Notes under the pieces: generated by a model
The model's input: the letters and a program-made list of their open reading frames with translations, nothing else
The model's database searches: none
What the model was told of the DNA's origin: nothing
Shown here: piece by piece, positions 27,968 through 36,368 of the stretch
Position numbering within the stretch: the first letter of the stretch is position 1
Layout: every line of letters begins with the position of its first letter
Origin: Oryzomonas sagensis
GTDB lineage: Bacteria; Desulfobacterota; Desulfuromonadia; Geobacterales; Pseudopelobacteraceae
Direction of reading: 5' to 3'
Assembly: GCF_008802355.1 (NCBI RefSeq)
Contig: NZ_VZRA01000002.1
Span: 529,642-593,641, forward strand
Length of the DNA: 64,000 nt
Made by a program: the position numbers and the translations under genes

Positions 27968-28873
27968 ATGGCGAGAAATGACAGTTTTTTTGAGACATTG
28001 ATAAAAACGCCTTGGTGGGTAAGCGCAACACTTCTGGTGTTTGGGAATATAGTAATACGTACCGCCATTCCCGCGTGGTTTTCAGGGGGCAGGACCCCGG
28101 GGCCGTTAGGAACGGCGATGCAAGGTGCGGCAGCACAAGCAGCGCCCACTATTGCAAATTATTTTTCAATGGTGATTATATGTGCAATGATTTTCTCGTT
28201 GATTCGAGAATGGTTTTTGCACCGGGGAACATCCAAAAATTACGACCTGCCGTACAAGAGCCGAGAAATCCTCTTTACCCCTGCCGAATTGAATTTCCTG
28301 AATACCTTGCAACAATCACTGAACAAGAATTACCAGATTTACGGCAAGGTGCGCTTATGCGACATCATTGAGCCAAAGAATAATCTGGACAGCAGAACGC
28401 AACAGAAGGCCTTTAACAGGATCAGCAGCAAGCATGTGGATTTTGTGATCTGTAATGCTCGGAGCCTTGCCATTGAAATGGTCATTGAGCTTGATGACCG
28501 TACCCATGAGCAAAAGGCTCGGAGAGCAAGAGATGAGTTTTTGGACGCAGCGCTGGAAGCGGCAAATGTTCCGATAGCACGGTTTCCGGTTAAGCGGGCA
28601 TATACCTTGCGGGAGCTTCAAACCAAACTGGGGAATTTTGTCATTTCAACGCAAGCGCCGGTCGAGGAAGAAGCTGTAAATGTAGCAGGGTCTAAGCCAG
28701 TGAAGGTAAAACCGGCACCGTCGAGTGATCTTGAAAGATGTTCCGCGTGTGGAAGCGAAATGAAGGTGAGGGAGAAGAAGTCAGGAGATGAGGCAGGAAA
28801 GAAATTTTGGGTGTGTACCCGGTATCCTGAATGCAGGAATGTTGGACCATATGTGGAGCCAAAATGGTTTTAA
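27968..28873 (+). CDS. Membrane-anchored DUF2726 nuclease-like protein with zinc ribbon
   Basis: 301 residues. Two transmembrane helices lie near residues 15-40 and 62-82. A DUF2726 domain follows (about 95-225), whose core (VDFVICNARSLAIEMVIELDD) fits the PD-(D/E)XK nuclease-like fold. The C terminus has a four-cysteine topoisomerase-type zinc ribbon (CSACG and CTRYPEC). This suggests a nucleic-acid-directed protein at the membrane; no activity is known. The ATG lacks a clear Shine-Dalgarno; it is chosen because the hydrophobic region starts soon after. First gene of the lower-GC cluster after tRNA-Cys. Confidence 0.82.
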   Translation: MARNDSFFETLIKTPWWVSATLLVFGNIVIRTAIPAWFSGGRTPGPLGTAMQGAAAQAAPTIANYFSMVIICAMIFSLIREWFLHRGTSKNYDLPYKSREILFTPAELNFLNTLQQSLNKNYQIYGKVRLCDIIEPKNNLDSRTQQKAFNRISSKHVDFVICNARSLAIEMVIELDDRTHEQKARRARDEFLDAALEAANVPIARFPVKRAYTLRELQTKLGNFVISTQAPVEEEAVNVAGSKPVKVKPAPSSDLERCSACGSEMKVREKKSGDEAGKKFWVCTRYPECRNVGPYVEPKWF

Positions 28874-28894
28874 ATCCATTAAGGTTCTTATGAT

Positions 28895-28933
28895 GGGTCA
28901 CGTCTCCAATTTTGAATTTTGGAGACCCGACCC
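28895..28933. repeat. REP/MITE-like imperfect palindrome, copy A
   Basis: An imperfect palindrome: GGGTCA-CGTCTCCAA, centre TTTTGAATT, TTGGAGACC-CGACCC. The shape and sequence resemble palindromes mobilised by REP-associated tyrosine transposases. It lies between the DUF2726 and DUF6988-like genes. A degenerate relative is at 30435. Confidence 0.6.
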
Positions 28934-28968
28934 TTGAGGCTTGCACCAAAAAAACGGGAGTACGGAAT

Positions 28969-29571
28969 ATGGTCACACCTGAGCGCATCCGAGAAGCTGG
29001 TGAATTTGTTGAATGGTTACGTCAATCCATTCATGAACAGCAACTACCTTCAAACAACCGAGTTAGAGCCGCCGCCCCATGCTATGCCATTGCTCAAGAC
29101 CACCATCACTCAATAGTTCTCCTCATTGAAAATAGACTTTACGCCTCTAGCTTTGCGCTCATCCGCCTTGAATTTGAAGCATATATCCGTGGCCTCTGGC
29201 TTTCGCAATGTGCAACAGACGTGAGAGTTGATAGATTTATATCGGGCAAAAAATGCAAATTTCTAGAAACCAATAGTCTGATTTCCGACATTGAGAAAAA
29301 TTATAAAGAGAACGAGAAAACGCTATCTAAAATAAAAAAACAAGGATGGGACTCTATGTGTGCTTACACCCACACCGGAGGCATCCACGTACAACGCTGG
29401 AACACAAGTGAAGCAATAGAACCAAATTACTCTAAAGAAGAGGTCGAGGAGGTTCTAAATTTTTCAGAAATGTTCGGAGCGTTGGCAACTATAGGAATTG
29501 CCGAGTTAGGTGGCCTTGAAAATATTGCACGCAAAGTTTTTGAAAAAATAGAAAGCATGTCCGTAAATTAA
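28969..29571 (+). CDS. DUF6988-like protein of the accessory cluster
   Basis: 200 residues, soluble, mostly helical and rich in charged residues. The segment AQDHHHSIVLLIENRLYASS, then FALIRLEFEAYIRGLW, resembles the DUF6988 family, whose function is unknown. GGGAG lies eight bases before the chosen ATG. Codon use is clearly more AT-rich than the core genome (many AAA, ATA and AGA codons), a sign of transfer. It is flanked by the palindrome at 28895 and a small membrane-protein gene. Confidence 0.72.
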   Translation: MVTPERIREAGEFVEWLRQSIHEQQLPSNNRVRAAAPCYAIAQDHHHSIVLLIENRLYASSFALIRLEFEAYIRGLWLSQCATDVRVDRFISGKKCKFLETNSLISDIEKNYKENEKTLSKIKKQGWDSMCAYTHTGGIHVQRWNTSEAIEPNYSKEEVEEVLNFSEMFGALATIGIAELGGLENIARKVFEKIESMSVN

Positions 29572-29659
29572 CTAACCACTTAAATGAGGGACTGATTATG
29601 GCATAACCATCGGCAATACCTGTCAAATTAGTGCCACAGCCACGTTGGAGGGAGATAGC

Positions 29660-30217
29660 ATGTCAACAACCTTAGACATCTGTATCAAATTCGGCACAGT
29701 TGCTATTGCAACATTAGGTTTCTTCCTTGGATACCTGCAATACAGAAAGGGGCAAAGGTGGAAACAATCCGAATTTGCGTCAAGAGAAATAGATAAATTA
29801 TTATCGAATGAGGTTTTGGTGTTGGCTTGTCAAATGCTAGATTGGGAACATGGGAAATCAAAAGTACCTGCGAAGTTTAAGGATACAAGAAACGGAAAGG
29901 AAGATTTTGAATATCACTGGTCTAGGTATGAGAGAGCTATGCATGCCAGTATCGAGGGACCAGATGGTCTAGGGTATAGTGAAGACGAGAGGTATTGCAG
30001 AGTAATTTTTGATGATCTTTTTACATTTTTCTATCTAATGAATCACTATATTTCGGTTGATCTTATTCGAATTGAAGATATTAGGCCAGTTGAATATTGG
30101 ACAGATCAGATTTTCGGGTCCGAACTCACTAACAACAAGGGGCTATTCACACCATACCTAGAAAAGTTTGGATATTCCGGCGTTATTCAACTTCATCAGA
30201 GGTTCAAATCTAAATGA
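29660..30217 (+). CDS. Hypothetical membrane-anchored protein of the accessory cluster
   Basis: 185 residues. One transmembrane helix near residues 8-26 (FGTVAIATLGFFLGYLQY) is followed by a basic stop-transfer KGQRWKQ, and a soluble cytoplasmic part rich in Tyr, Phe, Asp and Glu. No known domain was recognised, although the architecture resembles the DUF4760-type proteins found in accessory regions. GGAGGGAG precedes ATG at good spacing. AT-rich codon use matches the DUF6988-like neighbour. Confidence 0.7.
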   Translation: MSTTLDICIKFGTVAIATLGFFLGYLQYRKGQRWKQSEFASREIDKLLSNEVLVLACQMLDWEHGKSKVPAKFKDTRNGKEDFEYHWSRYERAMHASIEGPDGLGYSEDERYCRVIFDDLFTFFYLMNHYISVDLIRIEDIRPVEYWTDQIFGSELTNNKGLFTPYLEKFGYSGVIQLHQRFKSK

Positions 30218-30558
30218 AATAAGCCCCAATCAGCCGGTTGGACGCCGCCAGCCCGAAAAAGCCGGGCTCGCAGGTCAACCGGGCACCACGTTGTGCAACA
30301 AGGAATGAATATGAATGATTTCATCCTTTCGATTTGGATAAGGTTGAAAGAAATGCCACTTATGCAGCCTTCTATTAAAGACCTGGCATCGTAAGCTTCC
30401 CTGTCAAGTGGACAGATTTAAGATGACTTAAGAGAGGTCAGGTCTCCAATCTTCAATTTTGAATTTTGTAGGACTGCCCCTTGCGGGTTGCTCTGACAAG
30501 CCAATTTAACATTTCCAGATATTTGCCGTTGAACTACGGAAAGGAGCTAAACCATCGG
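30218..30558. other. Non-coding gap before the NERD helicase
   Basis: About 340 bases. A short hairpin, CCCG-AAAAAG-CCGGGC, lies near 30260 in a GC-rich patch unlike its AT-rich surroundings. The degenerate palindrome at 30435-30480 follows. No gene was found; the promoter of the helicase gene should lie in the right half. Confidence 0.4.
30435..30480. repeat. REP/MITE-like sequence, degenerate copy B
   Basis: AGGTCAGGTCTCCAAT on the left and TTTTGAATTTTG in the centre match copy A at 28895, but the right arm has decayed (GTAGGACTGCCCC). It lies just before the helicase gene. The downstream bases (CCTTGCGGGTTGC) also resemble those after copy A. Confidence 0.5.
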
Positions 30559-32331
30559 ATGGCTACCCTCATTCCTGCTTTAAGCACCTGCTTAAAGAAA
30601 ATGACGCAAGGGGAAAAACGTTTTGCCGGCCGGCTTGAGAGCAAGCTGGATGACGACTATCTCTGCTGGTACAACGTGCCCATTGGCCGGTCAAGCCGCT
30701 ATCCTGATTTCATTATTCTGCATCCGCAACGGGGGATTATCGTTCTTGAGGTCAAGGACTGGCGGGTTGATTATATTCAGGAGGCCAGCCCGACAAGTTT
30801 CAAGCTGCTGATCAATGACGCCGTCAAGGACGAAAAGAATCCTTTTGAACAGGCCCATGAGTATATTACCGAGATTATAAATATCCTTAAGCGTGATCCG
30901 CAGTTGGTGTGCGCGGAGAACGGCAAGCTGCTTTTCCCCTGGACGTGGGGTGTTGTCCTTACCAATATCAGCCGCAAGGTTTTCGACCTGCACGAGATGG
31001 ATAATGTGATTCCGTCCCATAGGGTGATTTGTCAGGATGAAATGCTCGATACGATTGACCCCTTGGCGTTTCAGGAACAGCTTTGGGGGATGTTTACCTA
31101 CCACAACAAGGGGATGTTGACCCTTCCACAGATAGAACGTGTCCGCTGGCATCTCTTCCCTGAAATACGCATTCCTTACAAACAGGCATCTCTTTTCGAT
31201 TTCCAGGACGACGCAGATATAACACCACCGGATATTATCAAGGTGATGGATTTGCAGCAGGAACAACTTGCCCGGAGCCTGGGGGAAGGCCACAGGGTGA
31301 TTCATGGCGTGGCGGGTTCCGGCAAGACGCTGATCCTGGGGTTCAGGGCGGAGTATCTGGCGCAGGTCTGTTCACGGCCGATTCTGATTCTTTGTTACAA
31401 CAAGGTTCTTGCCCGGCGTCTGGAAGAGTGGATGGAATCAAAGAGACTCGAGGCAAAGGTGCAGGTGCGCCATTTCCACAAGTGGTGCCGGGACCAGTTG
31501 AACGCTTTCCATGTGGTGCTGCCGGCAAAAGGTCTGAGCGACGATGAATTTAGCGATGAGTTGGTGGATGCGGTAATTCGCGCGGTGGATAGCAAGCATA
31601 TCCCGGCAGGCCAGTATGATGCGGTGTTGATTGACGAGGGGCACGATTTTCGACCGGAGTGGTTGAAGCTCATTGTGCAGATGGTGAATCCGCGCTCAAA
31701 TTCCTTGCTGGTGCTGTACGATGATGCACAGTCGATCTACAACAAGAAGAAACGTGGGTTCAGCTTTAAGAGTGTCGATATTCAGGCGACGGGGCGCACA
31801 ACGATCCTAAAGGTGAATTATCGAAATACCAAGGAGATTCTTGATTGTGCGACGCGGTTTGCCCAGGGGCTTCTGATAGCGCAGGATTCGGACGATGATT
31901 CAATCCCGCGTATTGCGCCGATTTCAGGCGGTGAGAGCGGGGAAAAGCCGATCTTGATCAAGCTGCCGACCTTGAGGGATGAGGTGGATTATATTGTCGC
32001 CAAGCTGAAAGAGGCGCACCAGCAGGGACACAAATGGAAAGACATGGCGGTTTTATTCCGGCATTGGAAGCCAATGGGGGAAGATTTGCGCAAGGCCCTA
32101 TATGAGGCCCGGATTCCCTTTGGTGGGAAGGAAACGATTCTGTTTGGAGACAAGGCAAAGAGGGTGTCGCTTTTGTCGTACAACAGCAGCAAGGGTCTTG
32201 AGTTTCCCCTCGTGGCGATTCCGGGGGTTTGTTTTCCGTCAGAGGAATCAAAGACGGATGAGGCAGAGGCGCAGCTTCTGTATGTGGCTATGACGCGGGC
32301 GACGAAACAGTTGATTATGACGGGTGAGTGA
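30559..32331 (+). CDS. NERD-domain UvrD/Rep-type helicase
   Basis: 590 residues. An N-terminal NERD nuclease-related domain (about 15-130) carries the PD-(D/E)XK-like core YPDFIILHPQRGIIVLEVKDW. A superfamily I helicase domain follows: Walker A GVAGSGKT (about residue 250), motif II VLIDEGHDF, motif III LYDDAQSIY, motif VI VAMTRATKQL. NERD-helicase fusions occur in mobile and defence-linked loci. The ATG has GGAG 14 bases upstream, a long spacing; no better in-frame start was found. GC content is higher than in the two preceding genes. Ends in a terminator shared with HU. Confidence 0.88.
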   Translation: MATLIPALSTCLKKMTQGEKRFAGRLESKLDDDYLCWYNVPIGRSSRYPDFIILHPQRGIIVLEVKDWRVDYIQEASPTSFKLLINDAVKDEKNPFEQAHEYITEIINILKRDPQLVCAENGKLLFPWTWGVVLTNISRKVFDLHEMDNVIPSHRVICQDEMLDTIDPLAFQEQLWGMFTYHNKGMLTLPQIERVRWHLFPEIRIPYKQASLFDFQDDADITPPDIIKVMDLQQEQLARSLGEGHRVIHGVAGSGKTLILGFRAEYLAQVCSRPILILCYNKVLARRLEEWMESKRLEAKVQVRHFHKWCRDQLNAFHVVLPAKGLSDDEFSDELVDAVIRAVDSKHIPAGQYDAVLIDEGHDFRPEWLKLIVQMVNPRSNSLLVLYDDAQSIYNKKKRGFSFKSVDIQATGRTTILKVNYRNTKEILDCATRFAQGLLIAQDSDDDSIPRIAPISGGESGEKPILIKLPTLRDEVDYIVAKLKEAHQQGHKWKDMAVLFRHWKPMGEDLRKALYEARIPFGGKETILFGDKAKRVSLLSYNSSKGLEFPLVAIPGVCFPSEESKTDEAEAQLLYVAMTRATKQLIMTGE

Positions 32332-32368
32332 TCGTATTTTCTAGACCCCGTGTTACTTTGAAAGAAAC

Positions 32369-32411
32369 CAAAAAGGCCTGTCTCCTTTGCATGGAGGCAG
32401 GCCTTTTTTTA
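32369..32411. terminator. Bidirectional terminator between helicase and HU genes
   Basis: Stem AAAGGCCTG.CTCC with GGAG.CAGGCCTTT around a 7-base loop, A-run on the left and T-run on the right. The flanking genes converge. Confidence 0.85.
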
Positions 32412-32432
32412 TAACCATGGTGTCGCGAAAGA

Positions 32433-32699
32433 CTACAGCCCCTTCAATTCCTTGCCGGGGGTGAACTTGCCGCTCTTGGAAGCCGCAATCTTGAGCGGGG
32501 CTCCCGTCTGCGGGTTACGGCCTTCCCTGGCTGCCCTGGCGGACACCGAGAAGGTGCCGAAGCCAACCAGCGCAACCTTGTCGCCGGCCTTGAGGGCTTT
32601 CGTTACGGCCCCGGTGAAGGCGTTCAGCGCTTCGGCGGCCTGGGCCTGTGTCAGTCCCGCTTCCTCTGCTATCTCTTTTACCAATTCTGCTTTGGTCAT
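32433..32699 (-). CDS. hup: DNA-binding protein HU
   Basis: 88 residues. A histone-like dimer that bends DNA. The family start [11 protein letters not shown], the GFGTF turn and the beta-arm [12 protein letters not shown] with the intercalating Pro are all present. ATG at 32699 has GGAGG with ideal spacing; a second ATG two codons upstream lies too close to that site. It has its own promoter region (32706-33033) and the terminator at 32369. Confidence 0.94.
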   Translation of the reverse strand: MTKAELVKEIAEEAGLTQAQAAEALNAFTGAVTKALKAGDKVALVGFGTFSVSARAAREGRNPQTGAPLKIAASKSGKFTPGKELKGL

Positions 32700-33033
32700 G
32701 GTCATCCTCCAGTTTTTGTCGTTTGCCCGAGAGTGGGCGTTTGGAGAATATAACCCGAGATGCTGTGCGGCTGCAAGGGCAATTACCGGCGTTTCACATT
32801 CTTTTCTCCGGTAGTTTTCCGCGGCGTTCCACTCGATACTGTTTTTCCCAACGAGCCGCCGGGCCATTTCCGCGGTGATCTACGCCCGCTGCGGGCCGTA
32901 GGCCGCCATGATGATATCGACGGCGCGTGCGGTAACCGCCCTGATTTCCTCATTACTTGCCTCGCAGGGACGCGAAGCGGGAAGCATTCAGGGGTTTGGA
33001 TCGAGTTTGTGACGAGACGTGCTTTTTGACGTC
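32700..33033. other. Intergenic region upstream of HU, with a possible gene remnant
   Basis: It holds the HU promoter on the minus strand. On the same strand a 35-codon frame (32987 to 32880) encodes a segment EEIRAVTARAVDIIMAAYGP, which looks like the C-terminal end of a TetR-type regulator. It has no convincing ribosome site and is probably a remnant or chance frame. Confidence 0.3.
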
Positions 33034-35799
33034 CTATTCTTTCCGCTCTGCCCCGGAAGCGCCCCCGGTTCCATACGGGGGTGGGCGGAAATCCCGGGAG
33101 TCCGTGAGCACCTGGCGTAACGACGAGAGGGTGTAGGGCTTCTGGATGAATCCCGCCAAACCCAGACCGGCGAATTTCCGGGCGATGTCGTGCACACTGT
33201 ACCCACTGGACATGATCACCTTTACCTTCGGGTCGAGCTTGCGCAACTCCCTGAAACAGTGCTCGCCGTCCAGGTGGGGCATGGTCAAATCCAGGATGAT
33301 GCCGGCCACTGCCGGATTCTCCTTGAAAGCTGCCAGCGCTTCGGCGCCGTCGTCGGCGGTAACGACCGTATAGCCGAGCAATTGCAGCATTTCCCTCCCG
33401 ATGTCCCGGACATCTTCTTCGTCGTCCACCAGCAGTACGGTTCCGTCCCCCTGGAAATCTGCTTCCTGCCGCTCAGCGGGCGCATATCCCGCCTGCTCTC
33501 CGGCGGCGGGCAGCAGGATTCTGAAGATGCTCCCTTTTCCCGGTTCGCTGTAGATCTGGATTGATCCCTTGTGGCCGTGGACTATCCCCTGTACCGTGGC
33601 CATGCCCAAGCCCCTCCCGGTAAATTTGGTCGTGAAGAATGGATCGAATATCTTTGCCTTGGTCTCCCTGTCCATACCGCAGCCGGTGTCGGTTACTTCC
33701 AGGTACACGTAGAGGCCTGCGGCAATGTTGTCGCTCAACCAGGCGCCCCGCAAGTAGCCTTGATCGCAGTTCTTCCAGCCGGTGCCGATGGTGATGCTGC
33801 CGTCGTGGTCGCCTATGGCTTCCGAGGCATTGATGACGAGGTTCATGACCACCTGGCGGATCTGGCCCGCATCGGCGGTCACCCTGGGGAGCGGGTTGGT
33901 CGGCTCGAAACGGAGTTGGACGTTTTTGGGGATGGCGGCCTCGATGAGCGGCCCAATATCTTCAACCAGCCGGTTGAGATCAACCGGCTCGACAACGAAA
34001 TTTCCTTTGCCGGAATAGGCGAGCATCTGCCTGGCGAGCTCGGCGGCGCGTTGTGCCGATTGTTCTATTCGCTTCAGGTTATCGCGGACCGGTGAGTCGG
34101 GATTCAGGCGCAACATGGCGAGTTCGGTATATCCGATGATCGATGTCAGGATATTGTTGAAGTCATGGGCAATTCCGCCGGCCAGCACTTCGAGGCTCTC
34201 CAGCTTCTGGGCGTGCAGCAGTTGGCGTTCGAGATTCAGGCGATTTTCTTCGGCCTGTTTCAGGTCGGTCAAGTCCGTGAACATGGCGAAAGAACCCTGG
34301 AAACGGCCTTCGTCGTCCAATATTGGCGTTGCCGAGACGAGCAGCCAAATAGACGAGCCATCCTTGCGCCGGTAACGGCACTCATACTGTCCGCTCTCCC
34401 CGCGACGCCGGCTATTCATTCTTGTTAAAATACTGGAACTGTCGTCACCAGGCACCAAGTGCGGCAGGGGGGTCCCGATCAGTTCCTCCGGTGTATAGCC
34501 CAGCAGGTCCGAGATATGGCTGTTCACGTAGGTTATGGTGTAATCCTGCCCGGTGACGATGATTCCTTCACGTGCCGTGGTAATGATCCGACGGTATTTC
34601 TCTTCGCTCTTTTGCAGCTCTTTCTCCTTCTGGATGCGGCTGCGGCGGCTCCGGATCAGATAGGCGATGAGCGAGGCCTCCCCGGCAAGGAAGAACAGGG
34701 CAATGAGCGCGTAGCCCCAGTATTGCTCCCAGAAGCCGAGCCGATAGTTGATCAGGATGCTTCCCTTCGGCAGCCGGGACTTTTGCAACCCCCAGCGCTG
34801 CATCTCGGCCCAATCGAACATCGGGACATGGTTCACAAAATCGACGTGTGACATCCGGGCGTCGGGCCTGTTGTGGATGAGGTCCATGGAGAGGCGGGCA
34901 ACCGCTTGGCCGAGGTCCTTGAAGGAAATGAGGTTGCCGCCGACGATTCCGGCGCCTAGGAGGCTGTCATAAAGGCCGAATACGGGCGATTTCGCCGCTT
35001 TGGCGATGTCAGAGAGCGCTATGGCGGGAGCACACACCGTTCCACGGGCGTCTTTGGACAGACGGGTGTACAGGATAATGGCATGGTCGCGTTCCCTGGC
35101 GACCTCCTCGAGGATCTCCGGTAGGGAGTTATTGATGAGATAGCGGATAGAAAATTTCCCATCGAGATCTTTCACCGCATCCAGAGCATTCTTCAAGTGG
35201 GGGGCATCGTCGGCAGTTGGGCCGGATATGACGATGATCTCCTTTGTCTCGGGCAATAATGCCAGGGCATAGCGCAGGGTGGCGAGTGAGTCGAAACCGT
35301 AGACGACCTGGAGTACTCTCCTGCCGCCATTGCCTGTGCCGGTTGCTCCCTTGGGAACAGCGGCAACAATCGGGGTGCCTACGAAAAGCTCCTTCCCCTC
35401 CCGGAGCATGAAATCCAAAGCGTCCTGGTAAAGGGCAATGACTACGTCAAACGTCTCATCCGCATACTTCTTGCGCAGATAATCGGCCAGTTCGAGGCGG
35501 TATTTGTGGTCTGGATGGTGCTGAAGGTCCAGGTATTCCTGGAACAGATCGGAGTCTCCCACATCCGAGGCGCTCAAAGCGGGCAACAAGCCCTTGTTGA
35601 TGATTCCATGGGTGGGGAGGTTCGTCACCCTGCCGTACAGGATGAGGACATGGTGATGGCGTGGAGGCTGGTCGGACAGGGCGCTTATCGCTGGAGAGGA
35701 TTGCAGCAGCAGGGCAAACAGAAAGGTGCCGACGAACTGCATCGGTTTTGGGGAGAGGCACCAGGCTGATTCGGCTTTTTTTGTCTCAGGGGTCCACAT
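33034..35799 (-). CDS. Hybrid histidine kinase with ABC-type substrate-binding sensor, PAS and receiver
   Basis: 921 residues. A signal-anchor is near residues 20-40. A periplasmic ABC_sub_bind-like domain (about 50-345) with HVLILYGRVTNLPTHG and later VFGLYDSLLGAGIVGG follows. A transmembrane helix (about residues 360-385) precedes PAS (YTITYVNSHISDLLGYTPEEL) and HisKA with [14 protein letters not shown]. The HATPase domain and a C-terminal receiver (LLVDDEEDV, Asp in ILDLTMPHLDG, Lys in FIQKPY) complete it. It probably senses a small solute through the binding-protein domain. The ATG at 35799 is chosen because GAGGG lies upstream. No partner regulator is adjacent. Confidence 0.9.
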   Translation of the reverse strand: MWTPETKKAESAWCLSPKPMQFVGTFLFALLLQSSPAISALSDQPPRHHHVLILYGRVTNLPTHGIINKGLLPALSASDVGDSDLFQEYLDLQHHPDHKYRLELADYLRKKYADETFDVVIALYQDALDFMLREGKELFVGTPIVAAVPKGATGTGNGGRRVLQVVYGFDSLATLRYALALLPETKEIIVISGPTADDAPHLKNALDAVKDLDGKFSIRYLINNSLPEILEEVARERDHAIILYTRLSKDARGTVCAPAIALSDIAKAAKSPVFGLYDSLLGAGIVGGNLISFKDLGQAVARLSMDLIHNRPDARMSHVDFVNHVPMFDWAEMQRWGLQKSRLPKGSILINYRLGFWEQYWGYALIALFFLAGEASLIAYLIRSRRSRIQKEKELQKSEEKYRRIITTAREGIIVTGQDYTITYVNSHISDLLGYTPEELIGTPLPHLVPGDDSSSILTRMNSRRRGESGQYECRYRRKDGSSIWLLVSATPILDDEGRFQGSFAMFTDLTDLKQAEENRLNLERQLLHAQKLESLEVLAGGIAHDFNNILTSIIGYTELAMLRLNPDSPVRDNLKRIEQSAQRAAELARQMLAYSGKGNFVVEPVDLNRLVEDIGPLIEAAIPKNVQLRFEPTNPLPRVTADAGQIRQVVMNLVINASEAIGDHDGSITIGTGWKNCDQGYLRGAWLSDNIAAGLYVYLEVTDTGCGMDRETKAKIFDPFFTTKFTGRGLGMATVQGIVHGHKGSIQIYSEPGKGSIFRILLPAAGEQAGYAPAERQEADFQGDGTVLLVDDEEDVRDIGREMLQLLGYTVVTADDGAEALAAFKENPAVAGIILDLTMPHLDGEHCFRELRKLDPKVKVIMSSGYSVHDIARKFAGLGLAGFIQKPYTLSSLRQVLTDSRDFRPPPYGTGGASGAERKE

Positions 35800-36368
35800 C
35801 TCAGGATACCCTCGCGGCGGCGATCTGCCGAAAGGGGACACGCGGTGGCAGGTCATAACCCGTGACAACGTTGTGAAGATCGGCAAAGAGCCGATTGTAC
35901 CGCGCCGCGCAAACCTGCACACGCCGGAAGCTCTCTGAGGGGTGACGTTTCATGATCCGGTGCGGAGAATGTTAAAAGCATATCATAAATATTTAAAATA
36001 CAAAGGGTCGCGACCATATCCATCTTTGGCCTCGTATCAAAATGATACATAGTGGGGCCTCCGGAGGCATTTCAGGTGTCTTTTGCTTTGTGATAACAGG
36101 CCGTTTGGGGAATGCTCCCGGAATGGTAATTTTTTTAACACTTTTTGATGGCGGTAATATTTTTAACATACTGATTTTATGATTGAAATGTGCGTTTGCG
36201 AGGAGTAGAAGGGAATCAATTATTAATGAAACAGGCGTTTCCGGCGCACTGTGTTATTCGTGCAGAAGTATTCAGATTATATTCGGTGCCGACACGAAGG
36301 GGAACGCGCGTAACAAGGTCCCTGATTATTGATTGGCTTTTCATTAACACTCAAGCGAGGAGGATACA
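35800..36368. other. Divergent intergenic region between sensor kinase and secreted repeat protein
   Basis: About 570 bases without a gene. The left part should carry the kinase promoter (minus). The right part contains copy 2 of the duplicated upstream element (36064-36205) and then about 160 bases of leader before GTG at 36369. Confidence 0.5.
36064..36205 (+). repeat. Duplicated upstream element, copy 2
   Basis: Same orientation and order of blocks as 27769-27930: GAGGCAT, TGTGATAAC (36089), CCCGGAATGGTAATTTT (36117), TAATATTTTTAACATA (36156). Operator-like palindromes GGTAA-N5-TTAAC lie at 36125-36139 and 36153-36167, 28 bases apart. It stands upstream of the secreted repeat protein gene. 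Confidence 0.7.

Noticed and set aside
30240-30320. Integron attC-like structure after the small membrane-protein gene
   Set aside because: A short GC hairpin is present, but the paired core sites GTTRRRY/RYYYAAC could not be placed convincingly and no other copy follows the neighbouring genes.
27769-36205. Duplicated element read as attachment sites of an integrated island
   Set aside because: No integrase gene lies between the copies, the copies diverge strongly outside the operator-like blocks, and normal core genes (HU, kinase) lie inside. Kept as a regulatory hypothesis instead.
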